From assembly GCA_964497135.1 (NCBI GenBank), contig CAZCDO010000036.1, forward strand, positions 1 to 26,294: a stretch of 26,294 nucleotides of DNA, written 5' to 3'. Each line of letters starts with the position of its first letter. The first letter of the stretch is position 1. Below the pieces are notes generated by a model. The model had not been told where the DNA came from. It saw nothing but the letters and a program-made list of their open reading frames with translations, and did not search any database. The DNA is from CAIJXV01 sp964497135. Lineage in GTDB: Bacteria; Verrucomicrobiota; Kiritimatiellia; CAIKKV01; CAIJXV01. The position numbers and the translations under genes are program-made. Shown piece by piece: positions 5,722 through 14,672 of the stretch.

Positions 5722-8700
5722 GTGAATAACAGACTTGCCCTATTTCTGGTCTTCCTTCCGTGTTTGGCTCTGGGGGATTCCTGGCTCGCGCTTGAGCAAT
5801 TCGGAGGGCAGGCCTATTACAAGCGTTTTGATGAGGGGCTCACATATACTCCCTATTCCGTTGATCAGTCGATAACGAACGGCACCCCATTTCCCGTCGG
5901 AACCAACTGCACAAAAATCACTTATACCGGGATCGGCGACGGGTTTGATGTGAACGACTTGAATAAATCGTTTTGCGGCTTGTTCGTTCATCAAAATCCC
6001 GGTCAAACGGATGCGGCCATTGCCGATCGGTACTATCCCAATATCGTGGGTAGCCGTTATGCGAAAGTCATTCGTGTGCTCGATGAAAAAAACATCCTGG
6101 TCGACTTTGAATACAATGGAAAGAGCAAGGCCGGCCCTCAGGTGGTTTTCGATCAGAAAGGGTATATCTTCTTTGACAACAGCGCGGCATGGGCCTCACT
6201 CATGACTGAGTATGTCCGATCGGGCAACACGAATACGGAAATTCGACTACTCGAACATACGCAAGTCGGCGTGTTTCAAGCCACCTATGTAATCCCGCAG
6301 TACCTCTCGTACAGTTTGCGGGACAAGGAGCTCAAGATCTGGACGGGCACTGGCAATAAGGCGCGCATCAAACTGGGGATCGAGGATTATTTCCAGTGGG
6401 CGGGCAACGGGGCGAAAGCCTATAAACAAGCCGTCTTTCTGTTCGAGACCCTGGCCACCAACAAGAACGTTATCATCCACAATGTCGTTTGGCTGCCGCC
6501 GCACCGGACTGTGCCCGAAACCAGCAGCTTTCTCCGTCAATTCTTCGGGGGACAGCGCATCGCGCCCTGCGAACGGATTCTGGCGGTCATTGGGAATACA
6601 GCCCTCGATGAAAAAAGGGAAATCGAAAGCGGGGCGGGCTTGACGGAGGAACGTATCCAATGCATGGGATTGGGATTCATCTACAGCGGCGGCAAGTATT
6701 CCGGCAGTGGTGTGGCGGAAGACATCAGCGCCTACCAGTATGTATTCATCAAGGATTTCGAGCACACGGGCAGCAGTTTGATCGATTTGAAAGCGAATTC
6801 CGGAGCGGGCAATTACCTGGTCATGCAGAATGTGACCACCGATTTTCTGGACCAGGAGAAATGGCGGCCGACATCCATTCTGGTCGATGGCCGGTTCACC
6901 GCCGACAAGTCGGGATTCGATACCGGTCTTGTCGCCAGAACTTACTATCCGGATAAGGTGTTTGAAATCACCAGCGGCCACTCGTTTCATCAGGTTGACA
7001 ACTCGTATCTCCTGGATGGGTGGGGCAATAGGGCCAATATTATTCAGATCGACCGCTTCGCCTTCACCCTCGGCAACTACAATACGTGGGACGATATCTA
7101 CGAGCCGGTCTATTCGGAGGGGCATCCGAAATTTGATTGGAACAATCCCCCGGGAGCCTGCCCATTCAGGACCGGCCGAAAGCATATGATGGTGCAGCGA
7201 ATTCCGCGAACCGGAAACCGGTATACGATTAGCCGGGATTATACGGTTTCCGGCACCAATATTCCCCGCACGGTAACCGTTATTTCGACGAACAAAGTCC
7301 GGGGCTTCGCCAACTGGAGCGTGATTCTCCAAAAGACCGTCACCCAGATCAATCCGTCAAACGACATCCCGGAGAATGCCAAGCCGATCCAGCTTCAGGC
7401 GGGCGATCGTTTCACCATCGTGGGTTGGGGGAATGAGGTGTATACGGTCCTGGATAACGACCGGGGACCATACGATCAGTTCGCCGAATATACCGGCGGG
7501 GACGTCTATCTTTACAGCCGGCATACAGTCAATAAAACTCTTCCGACGGATCTGCCGCTGGCTTTTGAAATCGAGATGGTCGAATCGACCAGCGAGTATC
7601 TGTTGGATGGTGAGGTGCGGCCCGGCTATCTGATCTATAAATCGAACCTGTCCTGGAATTCGACCACGAATACTCAGTTCGGCGATTCCAATGTCCTTGC
7701 CAGCGATTCATTGGGCCACGTTTCCTATAACCACAAGGAATTTGCTTTATGGGCGAACAACGTCAAGCACAATGGCTTTTATCGACAATCCAGCAATGCC
7801 GGAAATACCGATCCGACCTTATTTTCCATAGCGGATCCGGACACTGGCGCCTCCCGTGAAGTCAGTCGGTTGGGCCGGTATTCGCCCGGGTATGTCCTGA
7901 TCAACTCGAGCGGGTTCCAAGGACAATTCTGCTACCTGCTGGACGATTTCTACCTGCGCGATAAGATCCAGCGGGCGCTGGGAATGAATCTGTCTGAAAG
8001 CCAGAAAGCCAAGATCCGGCTGTATCATTGTGCCAATATCAGCACCGCGAGCGTGGTCGGGGCCGGCCAGTTTATCGAGGCATATGATTCTGATGCATCG
8101 GCACCGGACATGCCGGCTCCCTGCCGGGCGTTGTTGAACGCTTTGCCGGCATGGACTCCGGGTTTCACCGGTACGGTGTGGAATGGATTCAGCGGGGCAT
8201 GGGCGGACGCGACCCAGTGGGGGTCGGGCTGTGTGCCGGGAGAAGGCGCGGATGTCATTTTTCCCCCGGGTGCATATACGGTGACGTTAAGCGAGCCGAC
8301 TTCCAACTTGAACTCCTATAGTCAATATGGCGGAAACCTGCTTGTTTCGAACTGGACCACTGTGCTGAGAGCTGTGGAGGTGACGTTGGACGATGGGACG
8401 ATAAGGCCTGCGCGGTGTGACACCAATGCAGTACCGGGCAACATCAACCGGGTCTGGATTGTGGCGACGAACCTGACGGTGGGGCGGTACGCCATGATCC
8501 ATGCGGATGGCGCGGGCTTTCGGGGCGGGGTCGACGGGGTCTTGAACCATGAGGGTCAGGGCCCTGGTGGCGCGGTTCACAGTAACTATGGCTCGGCGGG
8601 CGGAAGCTATGGGGGTCGAGGCGGCGACTCCTATTCTTACGGGGCACCCCGGGATCCCTACGGTGACGCTGAGGCACCCCTGCTTCCGGGAAGCGGTGGA

Positions 8701-10155
8701 GCGGGCAAAGAGGCCAGCGAAGGCGGATCGGGAGGCGGTGCGATTTTGTTATCGGTGGGCAATCGGCTGACCGTGCATGGCAAGATCAGCGCAAACGGAG
8801 ATACTGGAACAGGCGCCGGTTCCGGTGGCAGTATTTACATTACTTGCCAATCTTTGGCCGGAAAGAGGGGCTCGATCCGGGCTCAGGGAGGTAATGGCAC
8901 GGGAACCGTGGGTTCCGGTGGGGGGGGCGGGCGCGTGGCGATCCTCTATGATCCGGACATCCAAAGAACGGAAATACCCAAGCCCTCGGTTGCGATATCG
9001 GCCGCGCATGGCTCACAGGATGGATATTACTCATGGGCGCCGAAACGGGATGGGAAGCCGGGCACGGTCTATTGTGCCGATAGTCAATTGATGCCGGAGG
9101 TTATCGGGGACAATGGTGGCGGACAATTTCTCTGGAGTTCGAATGCCAGCGTGCTGAGCCTGAACAGCCTCTCGATCGTCGATACCCGCGCCCCATTCCG
9201 GGCGAGTGATTTGACTCACAACTTTGCCAGCCGGGTTGAATTGCCCAGGGTGCGGACGTTAAACATCTCAAGCAATGTGCTGTTGGACAATGCCAGATTG
9301 GTGATCTCGAATTGCGTCATGCGAGTGGGTGGAGGAATGACTTTGACCAATGCCGGCCGATTTTATGTGTTCGCTGGACAGACGAACGCTGGCACGCCAG
9401 TCTATGGTGCATTAGTGGAGGTGGGCGACAGGCTGCTGATCGCGTCCAATAGTTGGATATTTCCAATTTCGCATGCAATGAATGGGGGGTCGGCAATATT
9501 TCGGATGAAGGATATGATCATTGCAAACACAACCAACGCGGGGATCAATGCCGATGGGCTCGGATATGGTTCGCGTTTGCAGATTTCCGGAATCAATACG
9601 AACGTGGGGTATGGTTCTGGGGGCGGTGGGTATCGTTCCGGAGGCGGGTATGGTGGCAAAGGGGGTGGCTCGTATCCGGGGGTGGCGTATGGGGATTCGA
9701 ATGCGCCGACGCAATGCGGGAGTGGAGGAGGTTTCCAGACTGACGCACTGGGTTACTGGGGAGGGGGGCTGGTTTGGATTGAGGCGACGGGTACGGTCAG
9801 CGTGGGCGGGAGCATCACCGCCCGCGGAGAGTCGACTATGCCGGTCAGCCAGTATACCGGAGCTGGGTCGGGTGGCGGCATCTTTATCCAATGTGTGTCT
9901 TTTAACAGCATCAGCAATGCAGTCTTGAGTGCTGATGGGGGCTATGGGGGGGCCTTGGGTGCGGGGGGAGGCGGCGGGGGCCGAATTGCTGTATGGTACC
10001 AATCCATTTCGGGCTTCCCGGGGAGTGTCAGCGCGAATGGTGGGGCGGGTTGCACCGGGCAAAGTGGTTCATCTGGAACGGTGGTGTTTATCAAAGTGGA
10101 CCCGCCATTGGACCCGATAGATCAGCCTGCTGGGACGATTTTTATGGTCCAATAG
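5722..10155 (+). CDS. Giant exported protein with beta-helix-like and glycine-rich repeat regions
   Basis: This 1477-residue protein has an N-terminal signal peptide (NNRLALFLVFLPCLALG, cleavage likely before DSW). Residues about 20-800 lack a motif I can name; runs of short beta-strand-like segments with regular turns (for example NVIIHNVVWLPPHR, YVFIKDFEHTGSSLIDL) suggest a parallel beta-helix, as in pectate-lyase-like or adhesin proteins. About 820-860 (GAWADATQWGSGCVPGEGAD) resembles the W-x-N-W-x-P-G-x-x-D segment of autotransporter-type repeats. Two glycine-rich regions follow, about 933-1074 and 1273-1456. Each ends with the same pattern: SGGSIYITC or SGGGIFIQC, then SA/RAQGG, then GGGGGR[VI]A[IV]. 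No transmembrane anchor, PEP-CTERM or LPXTG is visible at the C-terminus (ends GTIFMVQ). GTG start is six bases after the isomerase stop. A surface or secreted polysaccharide-related role is a guess. Confidence 0.8.
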   Translation: MNNRLALFLVFLPCLALGDSWLALEQFGGQAYYKRFDEGLTYTPYSVDQSITNGTPFPVGTNCTKITYTGIGDGFDVNDLNKSFCGLFVHQNPGQTDAAIADRYYPNIVGSRYAKVIRVLDEKNILVDFEYNGKSKAGPQVVFDQKGYIFFDNSAAWASLMTEYVRSGNTNTEIRLLEHTQVGVFQATYVIPQYLSYSLRDKELKIWTGTGNKARIKLGIEDYFQWAGNGAKAYKQAVFLFETLATNKNVIIHNVVWLPPHRTVPETSSFLRQFFGGQRIAPCERILAVIGNTALDEKREIESGAGLTEERIQCMGLGFIYSGGKYSGSGVAEDISAYQYVFIKDFEHTGSSLIDLKANSGAGNYLVMQNVTTDFLDQEKWRPTSILVDGRFTADKSGFDTGLVARTYYPDKVFEITSGHSFHQVDNSYLLDGWGNRANIIQIDRFAFTLGNYNTWDDIYEPVYSEGHPKFDWNNPPGACPFRTGRKHMMVQRIPRTGNRYTISRDYTVSGTNIPRTVTVISTNKVRGFANWSVILQKTVTQINPSNDIPENAKPIQLQAGDRFTIVGWGNEVYTVLDNDRGPYDQFAEYTGGDVYLYSRHTVNKTLPTDLPLAFEIEMVESTSEYLLDGEVRPGYLIYKSNLSWNSTTNTQFGDSNVLASDSLGHVSYNHKEFALWANNVKHNGFYRQSSNAGNTDPTLFSIADPDTGASREVSRLGRYSPGYVLINSSGFQGQFCYLLDDFYLRDKIQRALGMNLSESQKAKIRLYHCANISTASVVGAGQFIEAYDSDASAPDMPAPCRALLNALPAWTPGFTGTVWNGFSGAWADATQWGSGCVPGEGADVIFPPGAYTVTLSEPTSNLNSYSQYGGNLLVSNWTTVLRAVEVTLDDGTIRPARCDTNAVPGNINRVWIVATNLTVGRYAMIHADGAGFRGGVDGVLNHEGQGPGGAVHSNYGSAGGSYGGRGGDSYSYGAPRDPYGDAEAPLLPGSGGAGKEASEGGSGGGAILLSVGNRLTVHGKISANGDTGTGAGSGGSIYITCQSLAGKRGSIRAQGGNGTGTVGSGGGGGRVAILYDPDIQRTEIPKPSVAISAAHGSQDGYYSWAPKRDGKPGTVYCADSQLMPEVIGDNGGGQFLWSSNASVLSLNSLSIVDTRAPFRASDLTHNFASRVELPRVRTLNISSNVLLDNARLVISNCVMRVGGGMTLTNAGRFYVFAGQTNAGTPVYGALVEVGDRLLIASNSWIFPISHAMNGGSAIFRMKDMIIANTTNAGINADGLGYGSRLQISGINTNVGYGSGGGGYRSGGGYGGKGGGSYPGVAYGDSNAPTQCGSGGGFQTDALGYWGGGLVWIEATGTVSVGGSITARGESTMPVSQYTGAGSGGGIFIQCVSFNSISNAVLSADGGYGGALGAGGGGGGRIAVWYQSISGFPGSVSANGGAGCTGQSGSSGTVVFIKVDPPLDPIDQPAGTIFMVQ

Positions 10156-10359
10156 ATGGGGCCAGGTGGGTGCCGACGGTTATCTTCGCGAGCCATCGAA
10201 AAGGAGGGGGGTGGAGACGCTCTGTCGGGAACGTTGCATTACCTCAGTGAATTGTTTCCTGTTGTGCTGATGCCAGAACGGGCATCGTACTGCAGACCGG
10301 GCGGAACAGAACGGAACTCCCAATCACTCTTCCCAACGCCGGTTTGATCCCATTTGTTG
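10156..10359. other. Convergent intergenic region with a small hairpin
   Basis: The region lies between the 3' ends of the giant exported protein and the phosphoesterase-PHP fusion. The only clear structure is GATGCC (10269-10274) paired with GGCATC (10281-10286) around six bases. There is no T-run on either side, so it is at best a weak bidirectional terminator. No gene is seen. Confidence 0.35.
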
Positions 10360-11856
10360 TCAGTCGATTCCAAATAGCACTTGGGGCCAGTCCGCGCGAT
10401 GGATCCCCGCCTGTTCGAGCACCCGGAGATGGGGACACAACTCGCCGGTTTCGATCAGATCGTGGCCATCCGAGCCCAGTGCGATTTTAACGCCCCGGGC
10501 AACGCATTCTTTGACGAAGACCGGATCCGGTTGATAGATGTGGAAATTCACCTCGCCGGCTACGCCGTAGGTCTGGAGCAACTCAGCCACCACCGGATAA
10601 AGGTGCGTGGGGTGGGCCAGGCCGGATCGAGCAAAAAACCGGAATGGGTGGGCCAGGACTTGGATGCCGCAGGCCAAAAGGCGTTGGGTATCGCGCAGAA
10701 ACAGGGCTTCGGCCTCTGCTTGTGAGGTCTGTCCCTTGACAAAGCCGGGAATGGCGTGAATGGCGCCCACGAGGAAATCCCATCCGGTGGCATCCGCCGG
10801 GGCCAGGAGAAGATTGCCGTCGGCACAGAGATCCACCTCCAGCCCCAGTTTGACATTCGAACTGCGTAATCCGGCTGAGAATCGCCGGTATTCATCCATT
10901 CGGCCGGTCCGTTTCTGCCAGGCGGACTGAACCTGGTCGGGGTCCGTCTGCCAGTGAAAACTCCAGGCGTCTTTCGAGTCGAAATAAAGCTGGAAGGCGT
11001 GCTCGGCCAAGCCGATGGTTTCGACTCCGAGGAGGGCGGATAATTGCAGACACTGGCGGGCCGATATACGGGTGCCGCAGTAGGCATATTCGGAGTGGCA
11101 GTGCGAATCCGTCACTCCCGGAAGGTTTAATTTAAGTTGGTGTTCCTTCAGGGACACTTCGCGACCGGTGAGCCGAAGGTGCGCAAAGGTGAAGGGCGAT
11201 TCGCACAGGGACGGTCCGGTATAGGTGGTGAGCGAGCCCAGACGGGTGGGGGCCTGCCCCGGATGATAATGGCCGCTGAGCGAGAGCATCACCCGGGCCT
11301 GGGCGTAGCCCTCAAGAATTTCAGCGCCATTCGTCATCATGTAAGGATAGGAGTCACTTTCGATCCGGGGATGGAGGGGGTTATGCTGGAGCGCGATCAG
11401 GGGCAAATCCGGATGTTCGGCGGCGACCTCTGCCACCCATTTCAACTGGGCGGCCGCCCGGGTGGTCACATCGCCGGGGCCGACATCGTCGTTGAACACC
11501 AAGAACCCATAGCCGCCGAATTCATGGAGCCCGGGCGAGGTGAACAGGGAGGCAAAGCGCGACGGGTCGCCATCATGATTCCCATGGATGGCTAGAAAGG
11601 GAAGTCCCATGGCTTTGAGGGTATCGGCCAGTTCGGCCAGATCTTTTTCCGCGCCCGGCGCGTTCCCGTCATCTACCAGGTCGCCCAACAGAATAATCAG
11701 ATCGGGATGGATCCCCAAATGATGCAGGCGATGGAGGCTCTTCCGGAGAAAGATCAGTCCGTATTCTCCCTGACGTTCAGCCAGGCCCGTTCCGTGTATG
11801 GCTTGATTACGGTAATGAAGGTCGGAGACGACCAAAATATCTAACGGATCAGGCAT
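10360..11856 (-). CDS. Fusion of a calcineurin-like metallophosphoesterase and a PHP-domain phosphoesterase
   Basis: This 498-residue protein joins two separate metal-dependent phosphoesterase folds. Residues 1-240 carry all calcineurin-like motifs: D12-x-H14, G58-D-x-x-D62-x-G64, G92-N-H94-D, H158 and G195-H-Y-H198. Residues 248-498 form a PHP domain like histidinol phosphatase: H252-x-H254, E285-H286, E340, H367, H403 and D463-x-H465. Both active sites look complete. I chose ATG 11856 because homology begins at DILVVSDLH; an upstream extension to 11958 is basic and unconserved. It is followed by the giant gene in convergent orientation and preceded by the REP pair at 12026. Possible substrates include nucleotides, sugar phosphates or DNA ends. 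Nothing in the sequence decides. No signal peptide, so cytoplasmic. Confidence 0.9.
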   Translation of the reverse strand: MPDPLDILVVSDLHYRNQAIHGTGLAERQGEYGLIFLRKSLHRLHHLGIHPDLIILLGDLVDDGNAPGAEKDLAELADTLKAMGLPFLAIHGNHDGDPSRFASLFTSPGLHEFGGYGFLVFNDDVGPGDVTTRAAAQLKWVAEVAAEHPDLPLIALQHNPLHPRIESDSYPYMMTNGAEILEGYAQARVMLSLSGHYHPGQAPTRLGSLTTYTGPSLCESPFTFAHLRLTGREVSLKEHQLKLNLPGVTDSHCHSEYAYCGTRISARQCLQLSALLGVETIGLAEHAFQLYFDSKDAWSFHWQTDPDQVQSAWQKRTGRMDEYRRFSAGLRSSNVKLGLEVDLCADGNLLLAPADATGWDFLVGAIHAIPGFVKGQTSQAEAEALFLRDTQRLLACGIQVLAHPFRFFARSGLAHPTHLYPVVAELLQTYGVAGEVNFHIYQPDPVFVKECVARGVKIALGSDGHDLIETGELCPHLRVLEQAGIHRADWPQVLFGID

Positions 11857-11929
11857 CGATTGATCTTTCAAATGGGAAACCCGTTTGTTGCGATTAGGGG
11901 CGCCCCTTTTACGTTTTGCAAAGTTCGTG

Positions 11930-11958
11930 AAATTAACCGCGGAGGAAAGCACGGTCAA
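11930..11958 (-). promoter_or_regulatory. Possible promoter of the phosphoesterase-PHP gene
   Basis: On the minus strand TTGACC (11953-11958) and TAATTT (11930-11935) are spaced 17 bases apart, about 75 bases upstream of the chosen start codon. The -10 match is weak. Confidence 0.3.
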
Positions 11959-12025
11959 GTCAATAAAAGAAAGAAACGCCGAGAATTGGAAATAGGAGAA
12001 TTCCTACTTTTCATGTATACCGGCA

Positions 12026-12110
12026 CGGCTCGCGGGGACGCTCGCCCTCCATGGAATCCTCTCGGCCGTCTCGATATCGTCTTTTGGAGGGCGAGCGTCC
12101 TCGCGAGCCG
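12026..12110. repeat. REPIN-like inverted pair of REP palindromes (GGAG type)
   Basis: The arms at 12026-12051 and 12085-12110 are 26 bases long and complementary at 25 of 26 positions, around a 33-base loop. Each arm, read outward from the loop, is TGGAGGGCGAGCG followed by the other half of a short palindrome. The minus-strand arm and plus-strand arm both start with GGAG and then a GG...CC palindrome with symmetric GA mismatches. The layout (26-base arms, loop of about 30) matches the copy in the Nudix gene at 3845-3925. The rest of 11857-12263 holds only the possible gene remnant at 12134-12267 and the weak promoter. Confidence 0.8.
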
Positions 12111-12133
12111 CAGTTACGGGTGTGAAATCGGAA

Positions 12134-12267
12134 TGGGTACGAAGCCCTACGAAGAATCGAATAATTTATTCCTGGATGGCCTGCGGGTGGGGGCGTGTTC
12201 TTATGAACCGCAGGTCGTGAAGTATGCGGATCCCAGTTTTCCCGGAACCGTCTTTGTCGCCTATTAA
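12134..12267 (+). pseudogene. Possible 3' remnant of an unidentified gene
   Basis: After the REP pair, one plus-strand frame reads protein-like sequence (MGTKPYEESNNLFLDG, then VGACSYEPQVVKYADP) to a TAA at 12265-12267. The first methionine codon is at 12133 or so and has no ribosome binding site. The frame upstream runs through the repeat. It may be the tail of a gene destroyed on its 5' side, or chance. It converges with queG and overlaps its stop codon by a few bases. I do not recognise the family. Confidence 0.25.
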
Positions 12268-13283
12268 GTGGAACCAGTGATTTTTTTTCGTACCCAGCCG
12301 GCCAATTCCCGGAGATCTGAATCCGTTGTGGTTTCAGCGAAACGGGTGATGGCGGGGAGTGCTTCGCTCGTTCCGCTATTACTCAAGACGATCAAGGCGT
12401 TCCGTTGAAGTCCTTCGAGTTTCACCCGACGGACCGCCGAATGGCGGAAGAGAGCGAGAAATCGCGGTTGGTCGAGATCGAGGCAGGCCAGGGGCGCGGG
12501 CCATTCGCCGGGCTCGAATTCGCGGGGGGTGGGGACGGTTGCTTTGTCATTCCAGGGGCAGACGGCGACACAGCGGTCGCAACCGAATAACCCATCTCCG
12601 ATGGCCTCGCGGAATTCTTCGGGAATGGGACCGCGATGTTCGATGGTCCAATAGGAGAGGCAGCGGCGGGCATCGACGGTGCCATCGGCTTGCAGGGCAC
12701 CGGTGGGACAGGCGGCCAGGCAGAGACGGCATTCTCCGCAGAGGTTTTCAATGGGTGCGGAAGGAGGGAGCTGGGCGGTCATGAAGATTTCGCCCAAAAG
12801 CAATCGGGCGCCGCTGTCCGCGCGAATCACCTGGCCCTGACGGCCGCGCCAGCCGATCCCGGCTCGCAGAGCCCAGTCGCGTTCGGCGACCGGGGCCGAA
12901 TCGACCGCGATGCGGGTGTGGACCTCGGGAAGACTTTGACGGATCAGGGTTTCCAAAAGAACGAGTTTTTTACGAAGCACTTCGTGGTAATCGGCGCCTT
13001 GAGCATAGGCGGCGTAGCCGGGCGTTGGGGTGGAACCGGAGGGGAATGGCAGGGCGGCCACGAGGATGGTTTTTACGCCGGGCAGAAGGAGATCGGGTTG
13101 TTCGCGGAGAGGCGCATGCCGCTCCAGATAGCGCAGACCGGCCTGATGACCCCGGGCCAGCCAGTCGCGAAAGACAGGGGCAGGCCGGGGAATTGCGTCA
13201 GCAAAACCGATGCCGCAAAAGCCGGCTTCCTGCGCCCGACGATGGAGCGCTTCAACCAGAGAATGAATTACGGAAGACATCAT
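12264..13283 (-). CDS. queG: Epoxyqueuosine reductase
   Basis: QueG reduces epoxyqueuosine to queuosine in the anticodon wobble position of tRNAs with GUN anticodons, using cobalamin and two [4Fe-4S] clusters. The catalytic aspartate region VDSAPVAERDWA is at 128-137. The ferredoxin-like clusters are C182-x2-C185-x2-C188-x3-C192-P and C235-x2-C238-x3-C242-P, with C208 in RRCLSYWTIE. A short HEAT-like tail (VRRVKLEGLQRNALIVLSN) ends the protein. At 339-340 residues it is a short family member, lacking a long HEAT extension. I chose ATG 13283 (or the adjacent ATG 13280); a TTG at 13295 is also possible. It overlaps the aroK 3' end by about 30 bases, the last gene of eda-aroK-queG. The enzyme is cobalamin-dependent, like the corrinoid protein at 1391. 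Confidence 0.95.
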   Translation of the reverse strand: MMSSVIHSLVEALHRRAQEAGFCGIGFADAIPRPAPVFRDWLARGHQAGLRYLERHAPLREQPDLLLPGVKTILVAALPFPSGSTPTPGYAAYAQGADYHEVLRKKLVLLETLIRQSLPEVHTRIAVDSAPVAERDWALRAGIGWRGRQGQVIRADSGARLLLGEIFMTAQLPPSAPIENLCGECRLCLAACPTGALQADGTVDARRCLSYWTIEHRGPIPEEFREAIGDGLFGCDRCVAVCPWNDKATVPTPREFEPGEWPAPLACLDLDQPRFLALFRHSAVRRVKLEGLQRNALIVLSNSGTSEALPAITRFAETTTDSDLRELAGWVRKKITGST

Positions 13284-13782
13284 ACAGGCCGGCAATTTCG
13301 GTGACGATCTGGGCGAGCGATAGTGAGGAGGTATCGACCGATTGGGGAATCGCGTCGTAATCGGGCCGCCGTTGTTCGAGCAAATCGACGATGCGTTGGA
13401 GGGGGTTTGGGGTGTCGAGAAGAGGGCGCCGCCGATTTGAGGAGACCCGTTTGAAAATGATTTCCGGGGTGGCTTTCAGGCAGACGACCAGGCCGCCAGC
13501 TTGAAAATCGCGGACATTCTCGGAGTTCAAGACCACGCCGCCGCCGGTGGCGATGACGCGACCCTGGGGGGGCGCGAGTTCACGGACCAAATCGCGTTCA
13601 ATGGCGCGGAAGGCAGGTTCGCCTTGGGTGGCGAAAATCCGACTGATGGGCTGGCCCTGGCGGGATTCAATCAAGTCATCCATATCGATGAATTCGATCT
13701 GGAGTTGCGAGGCGACCCGACGGCCGATGGCCGATTTACCGGTGCCCATGAATCCGACGAGGACCAGGTTTGGAATAGGCAT
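13252..13782 (-). CDS. aroK: Shikimate kinase
   Basis: This enzyme phosphorylates shikimate at the 3-hydroxyl with ATP, the fifth step of aromatic amino acid synthesis. Residues 10-17 form the Walker A loop (GFMGTGKS). D33-M-D35 binds magnesium and shikimate, R59 lies in PAFRAIE, and the glycine triplet G80-G82 (IATGGGVV) contacts substrate. The lid arginines are in SSNRRRPLL. At 176 residues, length is standard. The ATG shares one base with the eda stop codon (TAATG), indicating translational coupling, and its 3' end overlaps queG. No other aro genes are nearby. aroK and aroL cannot be distinguished by sequence alone, but single copies are usually called aroK. Confidence 0.95.
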   Translation of the reverse strand: MPIPNLVLVGFMGTGKSAIGRRVASQLQIEFIDMDDLIESRQGQPISRIFATQGEPAFRAIERDLVRELAPPQGRVIATGGGVVLNSENVRDFQAGGLVVCLKATPEIIFKRVSSNRRRPLLDTPNPLQRIVDLLEQRRPDYDAIPQSVDTSSLSLAQIVTEIAGLYDVFRNSFSG

Positions 13783-14414
13783 TAGTTGCGATACTTGGCA
13801 GCCAAGTCAACGATTTCGTGCGCATTCCGGGTGATGTCGGCCCATTTTTTTTCGCTGATGAGCTTGGCATCGGCGATCCAGGTCCCTCCGATCGCGGCGA
13901 CGCTGGACATTTGGAAATAATCGGGGGCATTGGTGGTGTTGATGCCACCGAGCGGGATGAACTTAATTCCGGTATGCGCATACGGGGCCGCAATGGCCTT
14001 GAGCATCTTGACTCCACCCGAAGGTTCAGCCGGGAAAAACTTCATCAGGTTACAGCCCATTTCCAGGGCGGCTTCGATATCGCTGGGGGTCAGCACACCG
14101 GGGTAGAACGGGAATTTAAGCTCTTTCGCCTTGGCGACGACCCGGGGATTGAAACCGGGTGAAACACCGAATTGGGCGCCGGCATCCTGGGCGCGGGCAA
14201 TCTGATCGGGGGTGAGCAAGGTACCCGCGCCGCAGATCATCTGCGGAAGGGCCTGGACGATGCGCCGGATGGAATCCTCGGCGGCGGCGGTGCGGAAGGT
14301 GATTTCCATGACACTGAGACCTCCCGCGAGGAGGGCTTCCGCCATGGGCACGGCGTTTTCAACTTTGTCAATTACCACCACGGAAACCACACGTTGATCG
14401 TAAATCGCTTTCAT
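13782..14414 (-). CDS. eda: 2-keto-3-deoxy-6-phosphogluconate / 4-hydroxy-2-oxoglutarate aldolase
   Basis: This class I aldolase cleaves KDPG to pyruvate and glyceraldehyde 3-phosphate, in the Entner-Doudoroff or uronate pathways. The catalytic glutamate is E37 in VMEITFRT. The Schiff-base lysine is K125 in LMKFFPAE. The phosphate-binding glycines are in FIPLGGINTTN. At 210 residues it has normal length. It is first in an operon with aroK and queG; ATG 14414 follows AAGG. No edd or uronate genes flank it, so which keto-acid it serves is unclear. The 258-bp upstream gap contains the inverted repeat at 14556-14637. Confidence 0.94.
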   Translation of the reverse strand: MKAIYDQRVVSVVVIDKVENAVPMAEALLAGGLSVMEITFRTAAAEDSIRRIVQALPQMICGAGTLLTPDQIARAQDAGAQFGVSPGFNPRVVAKAKELKFPFYPGVLTPSDIEAALEMGCNLMKFFPAEPSGGVKMLKAIAAPYAHTGIKFIPLGGINTTNAPDYFQMSSVAAIGGTWIADAKLISEKKWADITRNAHEIVDLAAKYRN

Positions 14415-14555
14415 CGGGAATACCTTTCAATTAAAAATATTGAGGGGAGTTTACGGTTTTTGATCCCTTCCGGGCAACTTTTTTTTAAGAATCCAATCCG
14501 GACACACCCGGATCCAAGCGGCGATGGGTTGACGATGCCCATGGGATGGTCTTTG

Positions 14556-14637
14556 GGTGGGCCGGGGGCTCCGTACCACGGCATCTCTTGGATGAACGGG
14601 ATCCCAAGAGCCCGCCGTGCGGAGCCGTCGGGCCACC
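14556..14637. repeat. Long inverted repeat between recD2-like gene and eda
   Basis: The left arm runs from GGTGGGCCGG at 14556 through CTCTTGGAT near 14593. The right arm runs from ATCCCAAGAG near 14601 through GGGCCACC at 14637. The arms are roughly 37 bases with a few mismatches and a seven-base loop. The structure lies just downstream of the helicase stop codon (minus strand) but no T-run follows, so it is not a typical terminator. It lacks the GTAG/GGAG foot of the REP family and may be a second palindrome family. Confidence 0.65.
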
Positions 14638-14672
14638 TCAGTCCTCGTCCGCAAATGACCACCCCATTCTTC

